Counted from the stretch's first letter, positions 1 to 8,805 are shown. The stretch is 64,000 nucleotides of DNA from Oryzisolibacter sp. LB2S (GCF_040732315.1 NZ_CP160388.1:656501-720500); one strand, 5' to 3'. The notes: a model not told the origin generated them from the letters alone. Numbers and translations: made by a program.

Positions 1-2075
1 AGGATCTGGACGGCGTGCTCGCCTACCGCGACATTGCCGACACCCAGGCCATGATTGATGCGGCCGCCAAATACCAGCACGCGGTGGTCATCGGCGGGGG
101 CCTGCTGGGCCTGGAGGCCGCCAACGGCCTGATGAAGCGCGGCATGCAGGTCACCGTGGTGCATGCCGGTGAATGGCTGATGGAGCGCCAGCTCGACGCC
201 GTGGCCGGGCAGATGCTGCAAAAGGCGCTGGTCGAGCGCGGCATGCAGTTTCTGATGTCTGCGCAGACCCAGGAGCTGCTCGGCGGCGACGACGGCCGCG
301 TCAAGGCAGTGCGTTTCAAGGACGGCAGTGAGGTGCCGGCCGACCTGGTCGTCATGGCCGTGGGCATACGCCCCAACACCGCCTTGGCCGAATTCATGCG
401 CCTGCATGTGAACCGCGGCATCGTGGTGAACGACACCATGCAGACTACCACCGACGCGCGCATCTACGCCGTGGGCGAATGCGCCGCGCATCGGGGCACG
501 GCCTATGGACTGGTGGCGCCGCTGTTCGAGCAGGGCAAGGTCCTGGCCAACCATCTGGCGGAATTCGGCATCGGCCGCTATCAGGGTTCGCAGACCTCGA
601 CCAAGCTGAAAGTCACGGGCATAGACCTGTTCTCCGCCGGTGACTTCATGGGCGGCGAGGGCACGGAGGAGATCCTGCTCAGCGACCCCGGCGCCGGCCA
701 GTACAAGAAGCTCGTGCTCAAGGACGACAAGCTCGTTGGCGCCTGCCTGTACGGCAACACCGTGGACGGCAGCTGGTACTTCAAGCTGCTGCGCGAGGGC
801 CGCAGCGTGGCCGAGCTGCGCGACAAGCTGATGTTTGGCGAGAGCAACATCGGCGACGCCGGCCATGCCGGCCAGAACCAGGCGGCCAGCATGCCCGACG
901 ATGCCGAGGTCTGCGGCTGCAACGGCGTGACCAAGGGCACGATCTGCAAGGCCATCAAGGAAAAGGGCCTGTTCACCATCGACGAGGTGCGCAAGCACAC
1001 CAAGGCCAGCGCCAGCTGCGGATCGTGCACGGGCCTCGTGGAGCAAATCCTCATGGCCACCGTGGGGGGCGCCTACGAGGCGGCCAGCGCGGCCCAGCCC
1101 GTGTGCGCCTGCACCGAGCATGGCCATCAGGCCGTGCGCGACGCCATCCGCACCCACCACCTGATCAGCAAGGAAGAGGTCTTTGCCTTCATGGAGTGGA
1201 AGACGCCCGACGGCTGCCCCAAGTGCCGCCCGGCCATCAACTACTACCTCATCAGCACCTGGCCCAAGGAGGCGCTGGACGACCCGCAAAGCCGCGCCAT
1301 CAACGAGCGCAGCCACGCCAACATCCAGAAGGACGGCACCTACAGCGTGGTGCCGCGCATGTGGGGCGGCGAGACCAGCGCCGCCGAGCTGCGCCGCATT
1401 GCCGACGTGGTGGACAAGTACCAGATCCCCACCGTCAAGGTCACGGGCGGCCAGCGCATCGACCTGCTCGGCGTGAAGAAGGAAGACCTGCAGGCCGTGT
1501 GGCACGACATCGGCATGCCCTGCGGCCATGCCTACGGCAAGAGCCTGCGCACGGTGAAGACCTGCGTGGGCAGCGAATGGTGCCGCTTCGGCACGCAGGA
1601 CAGCAGCGGCCTGGGGCGCGATCTGGAGCGCGCGCTGTGGCGCATGTACGCGCCGCACAAGGTCAAGCTGGCGGTGTCCGGCTGCCCGCGCAACTGCGCC
1701 GAGAGCGGCATCAAGGACGTGGGCATCATCGGCGTCGACTCCGGCTGGGAAATCCACATCGCCGGCAACGGCGGCATCAAGACCGAGGTCGCGCATTTCT
1801 TCACCAAGGTCAGGACGGCCGAGGAGGTGATGGAGATCAGCGGCGCCTTTCTGCAGCTCTACCGCGAGGAGGGCTGGTACCTGGAGCGCACCGTGCACTA
1901 CGTCTCGCGCGTGGGGCTGGAGCATGTCAAGCAGAAGGTGCTCGACGACGCAGAGAACCGCAAGGCGCTGTGGGCGCGGCTGCAGTTCGCGCTCGAGGGC
2001 GAGCCCGATCCCTGGTTCGAGGGCGAGAAGGCGCGCGTGGACGAGCGCCAGTTCATCCCCATCGCCGTCGCCTGA
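1..2075 (+). CDS. nirB: Assimilatory nitrite reductase (NAD(P)H) large subunit, 5' truncated
   Basis: Reduces nitrite to ammonium in the cytoplasm with NirD, using NAD(P)H, FAD, Fe-S centres and siroheme. The frame is open through base 3, so the N-terminus (roughly the first 120 residues, including the first FAD motif) lies outside the window. Visible in order: an NAD-binding glycine motif GGGLLGLEAANGL, the rest of the pyridine nucleotide-disulfide oxidoreductase domain, two tandem BFD-type [2Fe-2S] modules (CGCNGVTKGTICKAI with SCGSCTG, then CACTEHGHQ with DGCPKCRPA), and the nitrite/sulfite reductase domain with TCVGSEWC and SGCPRNC, the cysteines that hold the siroheme-4Fe-4S centre. nirD and nasA follow on the same strand, as expected for a nitrate assimilation operon. 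Any promoter is outside the window. Confidence 0.96.
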   Translation, partial: DLDGVLAYRDIADTQAMIDAAAKYQHAVVIGGGLLGLEAANGLMKRGMQVTVVHAGEWLMERQLDAVAGQMLQKALVERGMQFLMSAQTQELLGGDDGRVKAVRFKDGSEVPADLVVMAVGIRPNTALAEFMRLHVNRGIVVNDTMQTTTDARIYAVGECAAHRGTAYGLVAPLFEQGKVLANHLAEFGIGRYQGSQTSTKLKVTGIDLFSAGDFMGGEGTEEILLSDPGAGQYKKLVLKDDKLVGACLYGNTVDGSWYFKLLREGRSVAELRDKLMFGESNIGDAGHAGQNQAASMPDDAEVCGCNGVTKGTICKAIKEKGLFTIDEVRKHTKASASCGSCTGLVEQILMATVGGAYEAASAAQPVCACTEHGHQAVRDAIRTHHLISKEEVFAFMEWKTPDGCPKCRPAINYYLISTWPKEALDDPQSRAINERSHANIQKDGTYSVVPRMWGGETSAAELRRIADVVDKYQIPTVKVTGGQRIDLLGVKKEDLQAVWHDIGMPCGHAYGKSLRTVKTCVGSEWCRFGTQDSSGLGRDLERALWRMYAPHKVKLAVSGCPRNCAESGIKDVGIIGVDSGWEIHIAGNGGIKTEVAHFFTKVRTAEEVMEISGAFLQLYREEGWYLERTVHYVSRVGLEHVKQKVLDDAENRKALWARLQFALEGEPDPWFEGEKARVDERQFIPIAVA

Positions 2076-2092
2076 GCTCCACATCTTTGAAT

Positions 2093-2139
2093 AAAACAAG
2101 GCTCCAGCGCGCTACAGACAAGCGCTGAAAGCTATGAAA
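2093..2139. repeat. Interspersed semi-palindromic repeat, copy 1 (nirB-nirD gap)
   Basis: A run of A, then GGCTCCAGCGC, a short spacer, AGCGCTGAAAGCTAT and A-rich sequence. The GGCTCCAGCGC and AGCGCTG halves are partly complementary. It fills most of the nirB-nirD gap and ends at the AAAGG that serves as the nirD ribosome binding site. Confidence 0.8.
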
Positions 2140-2148
2140 GGTATAGCT

Positions 2149-2532
2149 ATGACCACGAATTGGAAGTACATCTGCCAGGTCGAAGACATCCCGCGCCAGG
2201 GCGCGCGCCGCGTGGCCCGCCCCCAGGGCCTCGAAGTGGCGGTCTTTCGTACCGCCGACGACGAGGTGTTTGCGCTGCTCGACCGCTGCCCGCACAAGGG
2301 CGGCCCCCTGAGCCAGGGCACGGTCTATGGCAAGAGCGTCGCCTGTCCGCTGCACAACTGGACGATAGGCCTGTGCAACGGCCAGGCCGCCGCGCCCGAC
2401 GAGGGCTGCACGCCGGCCTTTCAGGTCAGGGTCGATGGCGACGGCGCCGTCTACCTTGACGCCGAGGAACTGGGCAGCCATGCGCTGACGCAGACCCGCC
2501 CCGTCGCCGGGCCCGCGCTGCGCTGCACGTAA
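2149..2532 (+). CDS. nirD: Nitrite reductase small subunit, Rieske-type
   Basis: Partner of NirB carrying a Rieske [2Fe-2S] centre. The 127-residue protein has the two ligand motifs CPHKGGPLSQG and CPLHNW, so both Cys-His pairs needed for a true Rieske cluster are present; many enterobacterial NirD proteins lack them, so this resembles the NasE-like form. I chose the ATG at 2149 (MTTNWKYI) because AAAGG lies seven bases before it; an in-frame ATG five codons upstream at 2134 has no such site. It sits 73 bp after nirB and 29 bp before nasA, and is presumably co-transcribed with both. Confidence 0.93.
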   Translation: MTTNWKYICQVEDIPRQGARRVARPQGLEVAVFRTADDEVFALLDRCPHKGGPLSQGTVYGKSVACPLHNWTIGLCNGQAAAPDEGCTPAFQVRVDGDGAVYLDAEELGSHALTQTRPVAGPALRCT

Positions 2533-2561
2533 GGCCGCAGAGCAGAAAGGCTGGCGCGCGC

Positions 2562-5354
2562 ATGAAGACGATCACCCCCTCCACCTGTCCCTACTGCGGC
2601 GTCGGCTGCGGCGTGCTGATCGAGAGCGAGGCCGGCCGCATCACCGGCGTGCGCGGCAACCCCGAGCATCCGGCCAACCAGGGGCGGCTGTGCTCCAAGG
2701 GCTCGACCCTGCACCTCACGGCGCGGCCCGAGCTCGCGCCCCAGGTGCGCCTGCTGCAGCCGCAGGAGCGTGCGACGCGCGGCGCAGGCCCGCGCCCCAT
2801 AGCCTGGGGCCAGGCGCTCGATGGCCTGGCACGGCGCCTCGCAGACACCGTGCGTGAGCATGGCCCCGACGCCGTGGGCATCTATGTCTCGGGCCAGCTG
2901 CTCACCGAGGACTACTACGCCTTCAACAAGTTCGCCAAGGGGCTGCTGGGCACGAACAACATCGACACCAACTCGCGCCTGTGCATGAGCAGCGCCGTGG
3001 CCGGCTACAAGGCCACGCTGGGCGCCGACGCACCGCCCGCCTGCTACGAGGACATCGCACAGGCCGCCACGCTGTTCATCAGCGGCGCCAATCCCGCCTG
3101 GGCGCACCCGATATTGTTTCGGCGCATAGAGGACGCCAAGCGCGCCAACCCCGCGCTCAGGATCATCGTCTGCGACCCGCGCCGCACCGACAGCGCCGAG
3201 CTGGCCGACCTGCACCTCGCGCTCCGGCCCGGCTCGGACGTGTGGCTCTACCACGGCATGCTGCGCTGCATGATCGAGCAGGGCTGGCTCGACGAGGATT
3301 TCATCGCCACGCGCACCGAGGGCTGGATGGGCCTGGCCGCGCTCGTGACCCAGGCCACGCCCGAGGCCGTCGAGCGCCATTGCGGCATCGCCCCGTCAGA
3401 TTTGCTGCAGGCCGCGCGCTGGTTTGCCGGCGTGCACGAAGGGGCCGGTGCCCGCCTGCCCACGCTCAGCCTGTACTGCCAGGGCCTGAACCAATCCGCC
3501 CACGGCACGGACAACAACACCGCCCTCATCAACCTGCACCTGGCCTGCGGCCAGATCGGCAGACCGGGCGCGGGGCCGCTCTCGCTCACGGGCCAGCCCA
3601 ATGCCATGGGCGGGCGCGAGGTGGGGGCACTGGCCAACTCACTCTCAGCCCACCGCAACCTGGCCGACCCACAGCACCGCGCCGAGGTCGCCGCGCTCTG
3701 GGGCGTGCCCAGCGTGCCTGCAACGCCGGGCAAGGCGGCCATCGAAATGTTCCAGGCTGCCGCCGACGGTCATATCAAGCTCTTGTGGATTGCCTGCACC
3801 AACCCCGCGCACAGCCTGCCCGACCAGGCCCTGGTACGCCGCGCCCTGCAGCGCGCCGAATACGTGGTGGTGCAGGACGCCTACGCCACCGGCGCCACGG
3901 CGCGCTACGCCGACCTGCTGCTGCCCGCCAGCACCTGGGGCGAGAAGGAAGGCACGGTCACCAACAGCGAGCGCCGCATCACCCGCGTGCGCGCCGCCGT
4001 GCCCGCGCCCGACCTGGCCTGGGCCGACTGGCGCATCGTCACCGAGGTCGCGCGCCGCCTGCAGCCGCTCTTGCCCGAGCGCGCGGCCCTGCCCAGCCTG
4101 TTCCCCTACGACGGGCCCGAGGCCATCTGGAACGAGCACCGCGAGAGCACGCGCGGGCGCGACCTCGACATCACGGGCCTGACCTGGGCAGACCTCGAAA
4201 TCGCGCCGCGCCAATGGCCCTGTCCCGAGGGCGAAAAGCACGGCCGCGCGCGCCTGTACACCGACCGGCAATTTGCCAGCGCCGACGGCCGCGCGCGCTT
4301 TGCCCTGCAGTTGCCGGGCACGGTGGCCGAGCCCACCGACGCGCGCCACCCCTTCGCGCTGATCACCGGGCGCCTGCGCGACCAGTGGCATGGCATGAGC
4401 CGCAGCGGCTTGGTCGAAAGCCTCTGGGCCCACGCCAGCGAGCCGCGCGCCGACATGCACGCCGCTGACATGGCGCGCCTGGGCCTGAAGGACGGCGACC
4501 TGGCCTACCTTACGAGCCGGCGCGGCAGCATCGTGGTGCCGGTGCAGGCAAGCGGCACGCTCGCGCCCGGCCAGGTGTTTCTGCCCATGCACTGGGGCGA
4601 CGAGGCCCTGGGCGGTGCCAGCAGCACGGGCCGGCGCCTGGCCGGCGTCAACGCCCTGACCAGCGGCGCGCGCTGCCCGCAATCGCTGCAGCCCGAGCTC
4701 AAGCACGCGGCCATCAAGGTGCTCAAGGCCGAGCTGCCCTGGGGTCTGTGGGCCCAGGCCTGGCTGCCGCTGGCCCAGGTGCAGCGCGTGCGCCAGCAGC
4801 TCGAGGCGCTGATGGACGAGTTCCCCTTTGCGAGCTGCAGCCTGTTCGGCCGCGCCGAGGTTGGCAGCGGCCTGCAGCTGCGCGCGGCCGCGCACCAGGC
4901 CGTCGATGAGGCGCTGATCGAGCGCATCGCCGGCCTGCTCGGCCTGCAGGGCGCGGGGCTGCTGGCCTACCGCGACGCGCGCCGCGGCCAGTGGCGCCGC
5001 GCGCGCCTGGAGCCCGCGGGCAAGGGACTGCAGCTGCACGCCATGCTGCTGGCCGGCGACGTGAGCGCCCACGCCTGGATCGCACCGCTGCTGCAGGAGT
5101 GCCACGACGCCCAGCCGCTGCGCCGCGCCCTGCTGCAGCCCGGCGCCGAGCCGCCACAGCCGCTCGCGCCACGCGGCGCCACCGTCTGCGCCTGCGAGGG
5201 CGTGGGCGAGAACGCCATCACCGGCCTGCTCAAGGCCTGCGCGGGCGACGCCGGCGCACGCCTGGCGCGCCTGAAGGAGGAGCTGCGCTGCGGCACGCAA
5301 TGCGGCTCCTGCGTGCCGCAGCTGCAGCGCATGGTGCAGGCCAGCATGGCATAG
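2562..5354 (+). CDS. nasA: Assimilatory nitrate reductase, molybdopterin catalytic subunit with C-terminal BFD domain
   Basis: Cytoplasmic reduction of nitrate to nitrite, feeding NirBD. The 930-residue protein begins with the [4Fe-4S] motif CPYCGVGC (residues 9-16) and the fourth ligand in RLCSKG (C43), continues through the molybdopterin oxidoreductase domain with the probable Mo ligand C141 in RLCMSS, and has the molydopterin-dinucleotide-binding domain near residue 600. The C-terminus (about 870-930) is a BFD-like [2Fe-2S] module, CACEGVGENAITGLL with CGTQCGSC, typical of NasA-type enzymes that take electrons through an extra Fe-S domain. No Tat signal is present, which fits an assimilatory rather than periplasmic enzyme. 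AGAAAGG precedes the start. Confidence 0.95.
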   Translation: MKTITPSTCPYCGVGCGVLIESEAGRITGVRGNPEHPANQGRLCSKGSTLHLTARPELAPQVRLLQPQERATRGAGPRPIAWGQALDGLARRLADTVREHGPDAVGIYVSGQLLTEDYYAFNKFAKGLLGTNNIDTNSRLCMSSAVAGYKATLGADAPPACYEDIAQAATLFISGANPAWAHPILFRRIEDAKRANPALRIIVCDPRRTDSAELADLHLALRPGSDVWLYHGMLRCMIEQGWLDEDFIATRTEGWMGLAALVTQATPEAVERHCGIAPSDLLQAARWFAGVHEGAGARLPTLSLYCQGLNQSAHGTDNNTALINLHLACGQIGRPGAGPLSLTGQPNAMGGREVGALANSLSAHRNLADPQHRAEVAALWGVPSVPATPGKAAIEMFQAAADGHIKLLWIACTNPAHSLPDQALVRRALQRAEYVVVQDAYATGATARYADLLLPASTWGEKEGTVTNSERRITRVRAAVPAPDLAWADWRIVTEVARRLQPLLPERAALPSLFPYDGPEAIWNEHRESTRGRDLDITGLTWADLEIAPRQWPCPEGEKHGRARLYTDRQFASADGRARFALQLPGTVAEPTDARHPFALITGRLRDQWHGMSRSGLVESLWAHASEPRADMHAADMARLGLKDGDLAYLTSRRGSIVVPVQASGTLAPGQVFLPMHWGDEALGGASSTGRRLAGVNALTSGARCPQSLQPELKHAAIKVLKAELPWGLWAQAWLPLAQVQRVRQQLEALMDEFPFASCSLFGRAEVGSGLQLRAAAHQAVDEALIERIAGLLGLQGAGLLAYRDARRGQWRRARLEPAGKGLQLHAMLLAGDVSAHAWIAPLLQECHDAQPLRRALLQPGAEPPQPLAPRGATVCACEGVGENAITGLLKACAGDAGARLARLKEELRCGTQCGSCVPQLQRMVQASMA

Positions 5355-5444
5355 GGCAGGGCAAGGCCGTGAGGCCCTGCCCGTGCCGGCCGCGTTGCAA
5401 ACACTCTTCCCAAACAGAACAGCCCGGTGGCGACACCGGGCTGT
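5354..5444. terminator. Two hairpins between convergent nasA and nrtD
   Basis: Two perfect inverted repeats lie in the 111-bp gap between convergent genes: GGGCAGGGC/GCCCTGCCC (5354-5362 with 5374-5382) and an 11-bp stem ACAGCCCGGTG/CACCGGGCTGT (5419-5429 with 5434-5444). Neither is followed by a clear T run on either strand, so a bidirectional terminator or mRNA 3'-end stabiliser is inferred from position. Confidence 0.55.
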
Positions 5445-5465
5445 CTGTCGTGAGGGCAGGGGCGG

Positions 5466-6278
5466 TCAGGCCACCTTCTCCACATGCCCCTGGCGCGTGT
5501 AGAGGAAGTCGATCACCGCCTTACGGTACTGCTGGTAGCGCGCGTCCTCGGCCAGCTCCACGCGTGAGCGCGGGCGCGGCAGGTCGACCTGCAGCACCTC
5601 GCCGATCGTGGCCGCGGGCCCATTGGTCAGCATCACGATCTTGTCGGACAGCAGCACGGCCTCGTCCACGTCGTGCGTGACCATGACCACGGTGCTGTGC
5701 GTGCGCGCCACGATGTCCAGCAGCTCGTCCTGCAGCTTGGCGCGCGTGAGCGCGTCGAGCGCGCCAAACGGCTCGTCCATGAGCAGCACCTGCGGCTCCA
5801 TGGACAGCGCACGGGCGATCCCCACGCGCTGCTTCATGCCGCCGGAGATCTCGCCCGGGCGCTTCTGGCCCGCGTGCGTGAGGCCCACCAGGGCCAGGGC
5901 CGCGGCGGTGCGAGCCTTCAGCTGTGCCTTGGTTTCCCGGGCGCCGAAGACGCGCTCGACGGCCAGGTAGATGTTGTCTTCGCAGGTCAGCCAGGGCAGC
6001 AGCGAATGGTTCTGGAACACCACGGCGCGCTCGGGCCCCGGGCCCTTGATCTCCTTGTTGGCGCACAGCAGCGCGCCGCCCGTGGGGCTGGTGAGCCCGG
6101 CGATCAGGTTGAGCAGCGTGCTCTTGCCGCAGCCCGAATGGCCGATCAGGGCCACGAACTCGCCCTTGGCGATGGTCAGATTCACGTCGCGCAGGGCAGG
6201 AAACACGCCCTTGGCGGTGCGAAAGGTCTGCTCCACGCCCTGGATTTCGATGAACTTGGTAGTGAGAGATGCATGCAT
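5466..6278 (-). CDS. nrtD: Nitrate ABC transporter ATP-binding protein
   Basis: ATPase subunit of the NrtABD-type nitrate/nitrite importer; works at the inner face of the cytoplasmic membrane with NrtB. The 270-residue protein has Walker A GHSGCGKST, the ABC signature SGGMKQRVGIARAL, Walker B VLLMDEPFGALD and the switch histidine in MVTHDVDEAV. The start at 6278 (MHASLTT) is preceded by AAGGAG seven bases away; the frame is open further upstream but without a comparable site. It is the third gene of a minus-strand operon nrtA-nrtB-nrtD. There is no nrtC-like fused subunit. Assignment to nitrate rather than taurine or cyanate rests on the neighbours. Confidence 0.9.
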   Translation of the reverse strand: MHASLTTKFIEIQGVEQTFRTAKGVFPALRDVNLTIAKGEFVALIGHSGCGKSTLLNLIAGLTSPTGGALLCANKEIKGPGPERAVVFQNHSLLPWLTCEDNIYLAVERVFGARETKAQLKARTAAALALVGLTHAGQKRPGEISGGMKQRVGIARALSMEPQVLLMDEPFGALDALTRAKLQDELLDIVARTHSTVVMVTHDVDEAVLLSDKIVMLTNGPAATIGEVLQVDLPRPRSRVELAEDARYQQYRKAVIDFLYTRQGHVEKVA

Positions 6279-6387
6279 GATGTTGCTCCTTGAATTTGCC
6301 AGGGCCACCGTGGAGCCGGCTTTGCCGGGCCACTGGTGGCGCCCCCTTGAGGGGGTGACGCGCCGACCGGCGCGGCTCAGGGGTGGG

Positions 6388-7323
6388 TCAGGTCTTGACC
6401 TCTTCAAACGTGAAGGCCGTGGCCAGCTTGACCAGGGCGAGTTCGAGCAGCAGCCCGACGATGCCGATCACAAAGATGGCGATGATGATGTTCTTGACGT
6501 TCAGGTTGTTCCATTCGTCCCAGACCCAGAAGCCAATGCCCACGCCGCCCGTGAGCATCTCGGCCGCGACGATCACCAGCCAGGCCGTTCCCACGGCCAG
6601 ACGCACGCCGGTCAGCATGTAGGGCAGCACCGAGGGGAACAGGATCTTGGTCAGTACCTTCCACTCGGAAAGGTTCAGCACGCGCGCCACGTTCAGGTAG
6701 TCCTGCGGCACACGCTGCACACCCACGGCGGTGTTGATGACCATGGGCCAGATGGAGCAGATGAAGATGGTCCAGATGGCCGCGGGGTTGGCGCCCTTGA
6801 ACACCAACAGGCCTATGGGCAGCCAGGCCAGGGGCGAGACCGGCCGCAGCAGGCTGATGAGCGGGTTGAACATGCGCGCGAGAAAGGCAAAGCGCCCGAT
6901 GGCAAAGCCCGCGGGAATGCCCACCAGCGCCGCCAGGCCAAAGCCCACGGCCACGCGCTGCAGGCTGGCCAGCACGTTCCAGCCCACGCCCTGGTCGTTG
7001 GGGCCATTGCGGTAGAACGGGTCGCTGAAGACCTCCTGCGCCTGCAGCCAGGTGTCGTGCGGGCTGGGGATGCTGCCGCCCGTGCTGCTGGCCACCAGCG
7101 CCCACAGGCCGACGAGCAGCGCCACGCCGAGCACGGGCGGGAGCACCGCGAGCCACAGGGCGCGCGAGAGGGCGGCCCAGTCGCGCGCGGGCCGCGCCGG
7201 GGGCGGCTCGACGGGCTTGGCATCCTTTTGGGCTCCAGCGCCCGTGGATGAAGCGCTGGCAGCTATGGTTTTTGCGTTGTCCACGCTGGAGTCCAGCGGG
7301 GCATGAAAGACGGCACTGACCAT
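6388..7323 (-). CDS. nrtB: Nitrate ABC transporter permease
   Basis: Membrane channel of the nitrate importer, binding-protein-dependent transport permease family. The 311-residue protein has a long, low-complexity cytoplasmic N-terminus, a first membrane span near residue 55-80 and several more in the second half, with the permease loop around EWKVLTKILFPSVLPYM that contacts the ATPase. AGGAG stands seven bases before the ATG at 7323. Residues 18-33 (KTIAASASSTGAGAQK) are encoded by a copy of the interspersed repeat found throughout this window; this tail precedes the conserved domain, so an insertion there would be tolerated. It lies 24 bp downstream of nrtA. Confidence 0.9.
   Translation of the reverse strand: MVSAVFHAPLDSSVDNAKTIAASASSTGAGAQKDAKPVEPPPARPARDWAALSRALWLAVLPPVLGVALLVGLWALVASSTGGSIPSPHDTWLQAQEVFSDPFYRNGPNDQGVGWNVLASLQRVAVGFGLAALVGIPAGFAIGRFAFLARMFNPLISLLRPVSPLAWLPIGLLVFKGANPAAIWTIFICSIWPMVINTAVGVQRVPQDYLNVARVLNLSEWKVLTKILFPSVLPYMLTGVRLAVGTAWLVIVAAEMLTGGVGIGFWVWDEWNNLNVKNIIIAIFVIGIVGLLLELALVKLATAFTFEEVKT
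7226..7273. repeat. Interspersed repeat, copy 2, inside nrtB
   Basis: TTTTG, GGCTCCAGCGC, spacer, AAGCGCTGGCAGCTAT and a T run: one of the best-preserved copies. It is read in frame on the minus strand as the NrtB N-terminal tail without a stop. Confidence 0.85.
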
Positions 7324-7347
7324 GGTGATCTCCTCTCGGAAAAAGGT

Positions 7348-8649
7348 TCACGCCTCTTGGGCCTTGATCTTGAAACCGTCGGCGTACTGGGCCGGGTTCT
7401 TGCCGTCCCAGACCACGCCGTCGATCAGCTTGGAGCTGCGCATCGCGTCCTTGGGCACGCTGATCTTCATGGCGCTGGCCACCGACCGGTACAGCTCCAC
7501 CTGGTTGACCTGCTTGGCCACGGCCAGGTAGTCAGGGTGGCTCTTGAGCAGGCCCCAGCGCTTGTGCTGGGTCAGGAACCACATGCCGTCGCTCAGATAG
7601 GGGAAGTTGACCGCGCCGTCGTTGAAGAACTTCATGTGGTTGGGGTCGTCCCAGCTCTTGCCCAGGCCGTTCTGGTAGCGGCCCAGGATGCGCTGGTTGA
7701 TGGCATCGACGCCGGTGTTCACATAGGACTTGGCGGCAATGGTCTCGGCCATCTTGGTCTTGTTCGACAGGCTGGCGTCTATCCAGCGGCTGGCCTCGAG
7801 CACGGCCATCATCACGGCGCGCGTGGTGTTGGGGTATTTCTTGACGAAGTCGGCCGTCGTGCCCAGCACCTTCTCGGGGTGGTCACGCCAGATGTCCTGC
7901 GTGGTGTTGGCCGTGATGCCTATGCCGTCCATGATGGCGCGCTGGTTCCAGGGCTCGCCCACGCAGAAGCCGTCCATGTTGCCCACGCGCATGTTGGCCA
8001 CCATCTGCGGTGGCGGCACGGTGATCAGCTTGGCGCCCGACAATGGGTTGATGCCCGCGGCCGCCAGCCAGTAATGCATCCACATCGCATGCGTGCCCGT
8101 GGGGAAGGTGCCGGCAAACGTGTATTCGCGCTTGTCCCTGGCCATCAGCGCGGCAAGCGACGGGCCATCGACCGCGCCCTTGTCGGCCAGGGCCTTGGAC
8201 AGCGTGATCGCCTGGCCGTTGTGGTTCAGGCCCATGAGCACGGCCATGTCCTTCTTGGGGCCGGCCGTGCCCAGGTGCACGCCGTAGACCAGGCCGTAGA
8301 GCACATGGGCGAAGTCCAGCTCGCCGTTGACCAGCTTGTCGCGCACGCCGGCCCAGCTCGCCTCCTTGGTCGGGGTGATGGTCACGCCGTACTTCTTGTC
8401 AAAGCCCAGCACCGAGGCCATGACCACGCTGGCGCAGTCGGTCAGCGGGATGAAGCCGATCTTGACCTCCTTCTTCTCGGGCGCGTCCGAGCCCTGGGCA
8501 TGCACCAGCGCGCGCAGCGCGGGGCTGATGCCGACGGCGCCGACGGCGGCGGCCTGCAGCAACTGGCGGCGCGGCAGGCCGGTGGCGGGGGCCGCGGAAG
8601 TGGTGGTGACGGCGGCGGTGGAGGGGGTGGGGGTGGGCAGTTCTGTCAT
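7348..8649 (-). CDS. nrtA: Nitrate ABC transporter substrate-binding protein (NrtA/CmpA family)
   Basis: Periplasmic solute-binding protein delivering nitrate to NrtB-NrtD. The 433-residue product carries a twin-arginine-like export signal (LPRRQLLQAAAVGAVG, arginines 27-28) followed by an Ala-rich stretch, then the NrtA/CmpA fold starting at VKIGFIPLTDCASVVMA. I used the ATG at 8649 because AAAGGA precedes it; an upstream in-frame ATG at 8682 falls in the terminator U tract. It is the first gene of the transport operon and lies behind a structured leader with ANTAR-type hairpins. The signal peptide argues that this is the transporter subunit, not the related cytoplasmic sensor NasS. Confidence 0.92.
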   Translation of the reverse strand: MTELPTPTPSTAAVTTTSAAPATGLPRRQLLQAAAVGAVGISPALRALVHAQGSDAPEKKEVKIGFIPLTDCASVVMASVLGFDKKYGVTITPTKEASWAGVRDKLVNGELDFAHVLYGLVYGVHLGTAGPKKDMAVLMGLNHNGQAITLSKALADKGAVDGPSLAALMARDKREYTFAGTFPTGTHAMWMHYWLAAAGINPLSGAKLITVPPPQMVANMRVGNMDGFCVGEPWNQRAIMDGIGITANTTQDIWRDHPEKVLGTTADFVKKYPNTTRAVMMAVLEASRWIDASLSNKTKMAETIAAKSYVNTGVDAINQRILGRYQNGLGKSWDDPNHMKFFNDGAVNFPYLSDGMWFLTQHKRWGLLKSHPDYLAVAKQVNQVELYRSVASAMKISVPKDAMRSSKLIDGVVWDGKNPAQYADGFKIKAQEA

Positions 8650-8680
8650 GGTGGTTCCTTTGCTGTGAAAAATCCGGGGC

Positions 8681-8732
8681 AAAAAAAAGCGTCCTCACGC
8701 CGTCCGGTGGGGTACCGGGTGCGTGAGGACGC
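8681..8732 (-). terminator. Intrinsic terminator in the nrtA leader (attenuator)
   Basis: On the minus strand a perfect 12-bp stem (8721-8732 with 8689-8700, arm GCGTCCTCACGC) with a second 5-bp hairpin in its loop is followed by eight T residues at 8688-8681. It lies between the sigma-54 promoter and the nrtA start codon, so it must be read through for nrtABD expression. Confidence 0.9.
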
Positions 8733-8752
8733 CTTTGTCCTGGGGTGCGCCG

Positions 8753-8795
8753 CTTTCGCCGTTGAAAGTGCGCGGGGCAGACCTGCGTTGGCCTG
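8753..8795 (-). promoter_or_regulatory. ANTAR-target RNA: two hexaloop hairpins in the nrtA leader
   Basis: Reading the minus strand, hairpin P1 (8795-8778) is CAGGCC-AACGCA-GGTCTG and hairpin P2 (8768-8753) is CTTTC-AACGGC-GAAAG. Both loops are six bases with A at position 1 and G at position 4, the known signature of RNAs bound by ANTAR-domain proteins such as NasR, NasT and EutV. They are nine bases apart and lie just before the terminator. The gene for an ANTAR regulator is immediately upstream. Stems and loops are directly visible; binding by NasT is inferred. Confidence 0.85.
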
Positions 8796-8805
8796 AAAAA
8801 CTTAA

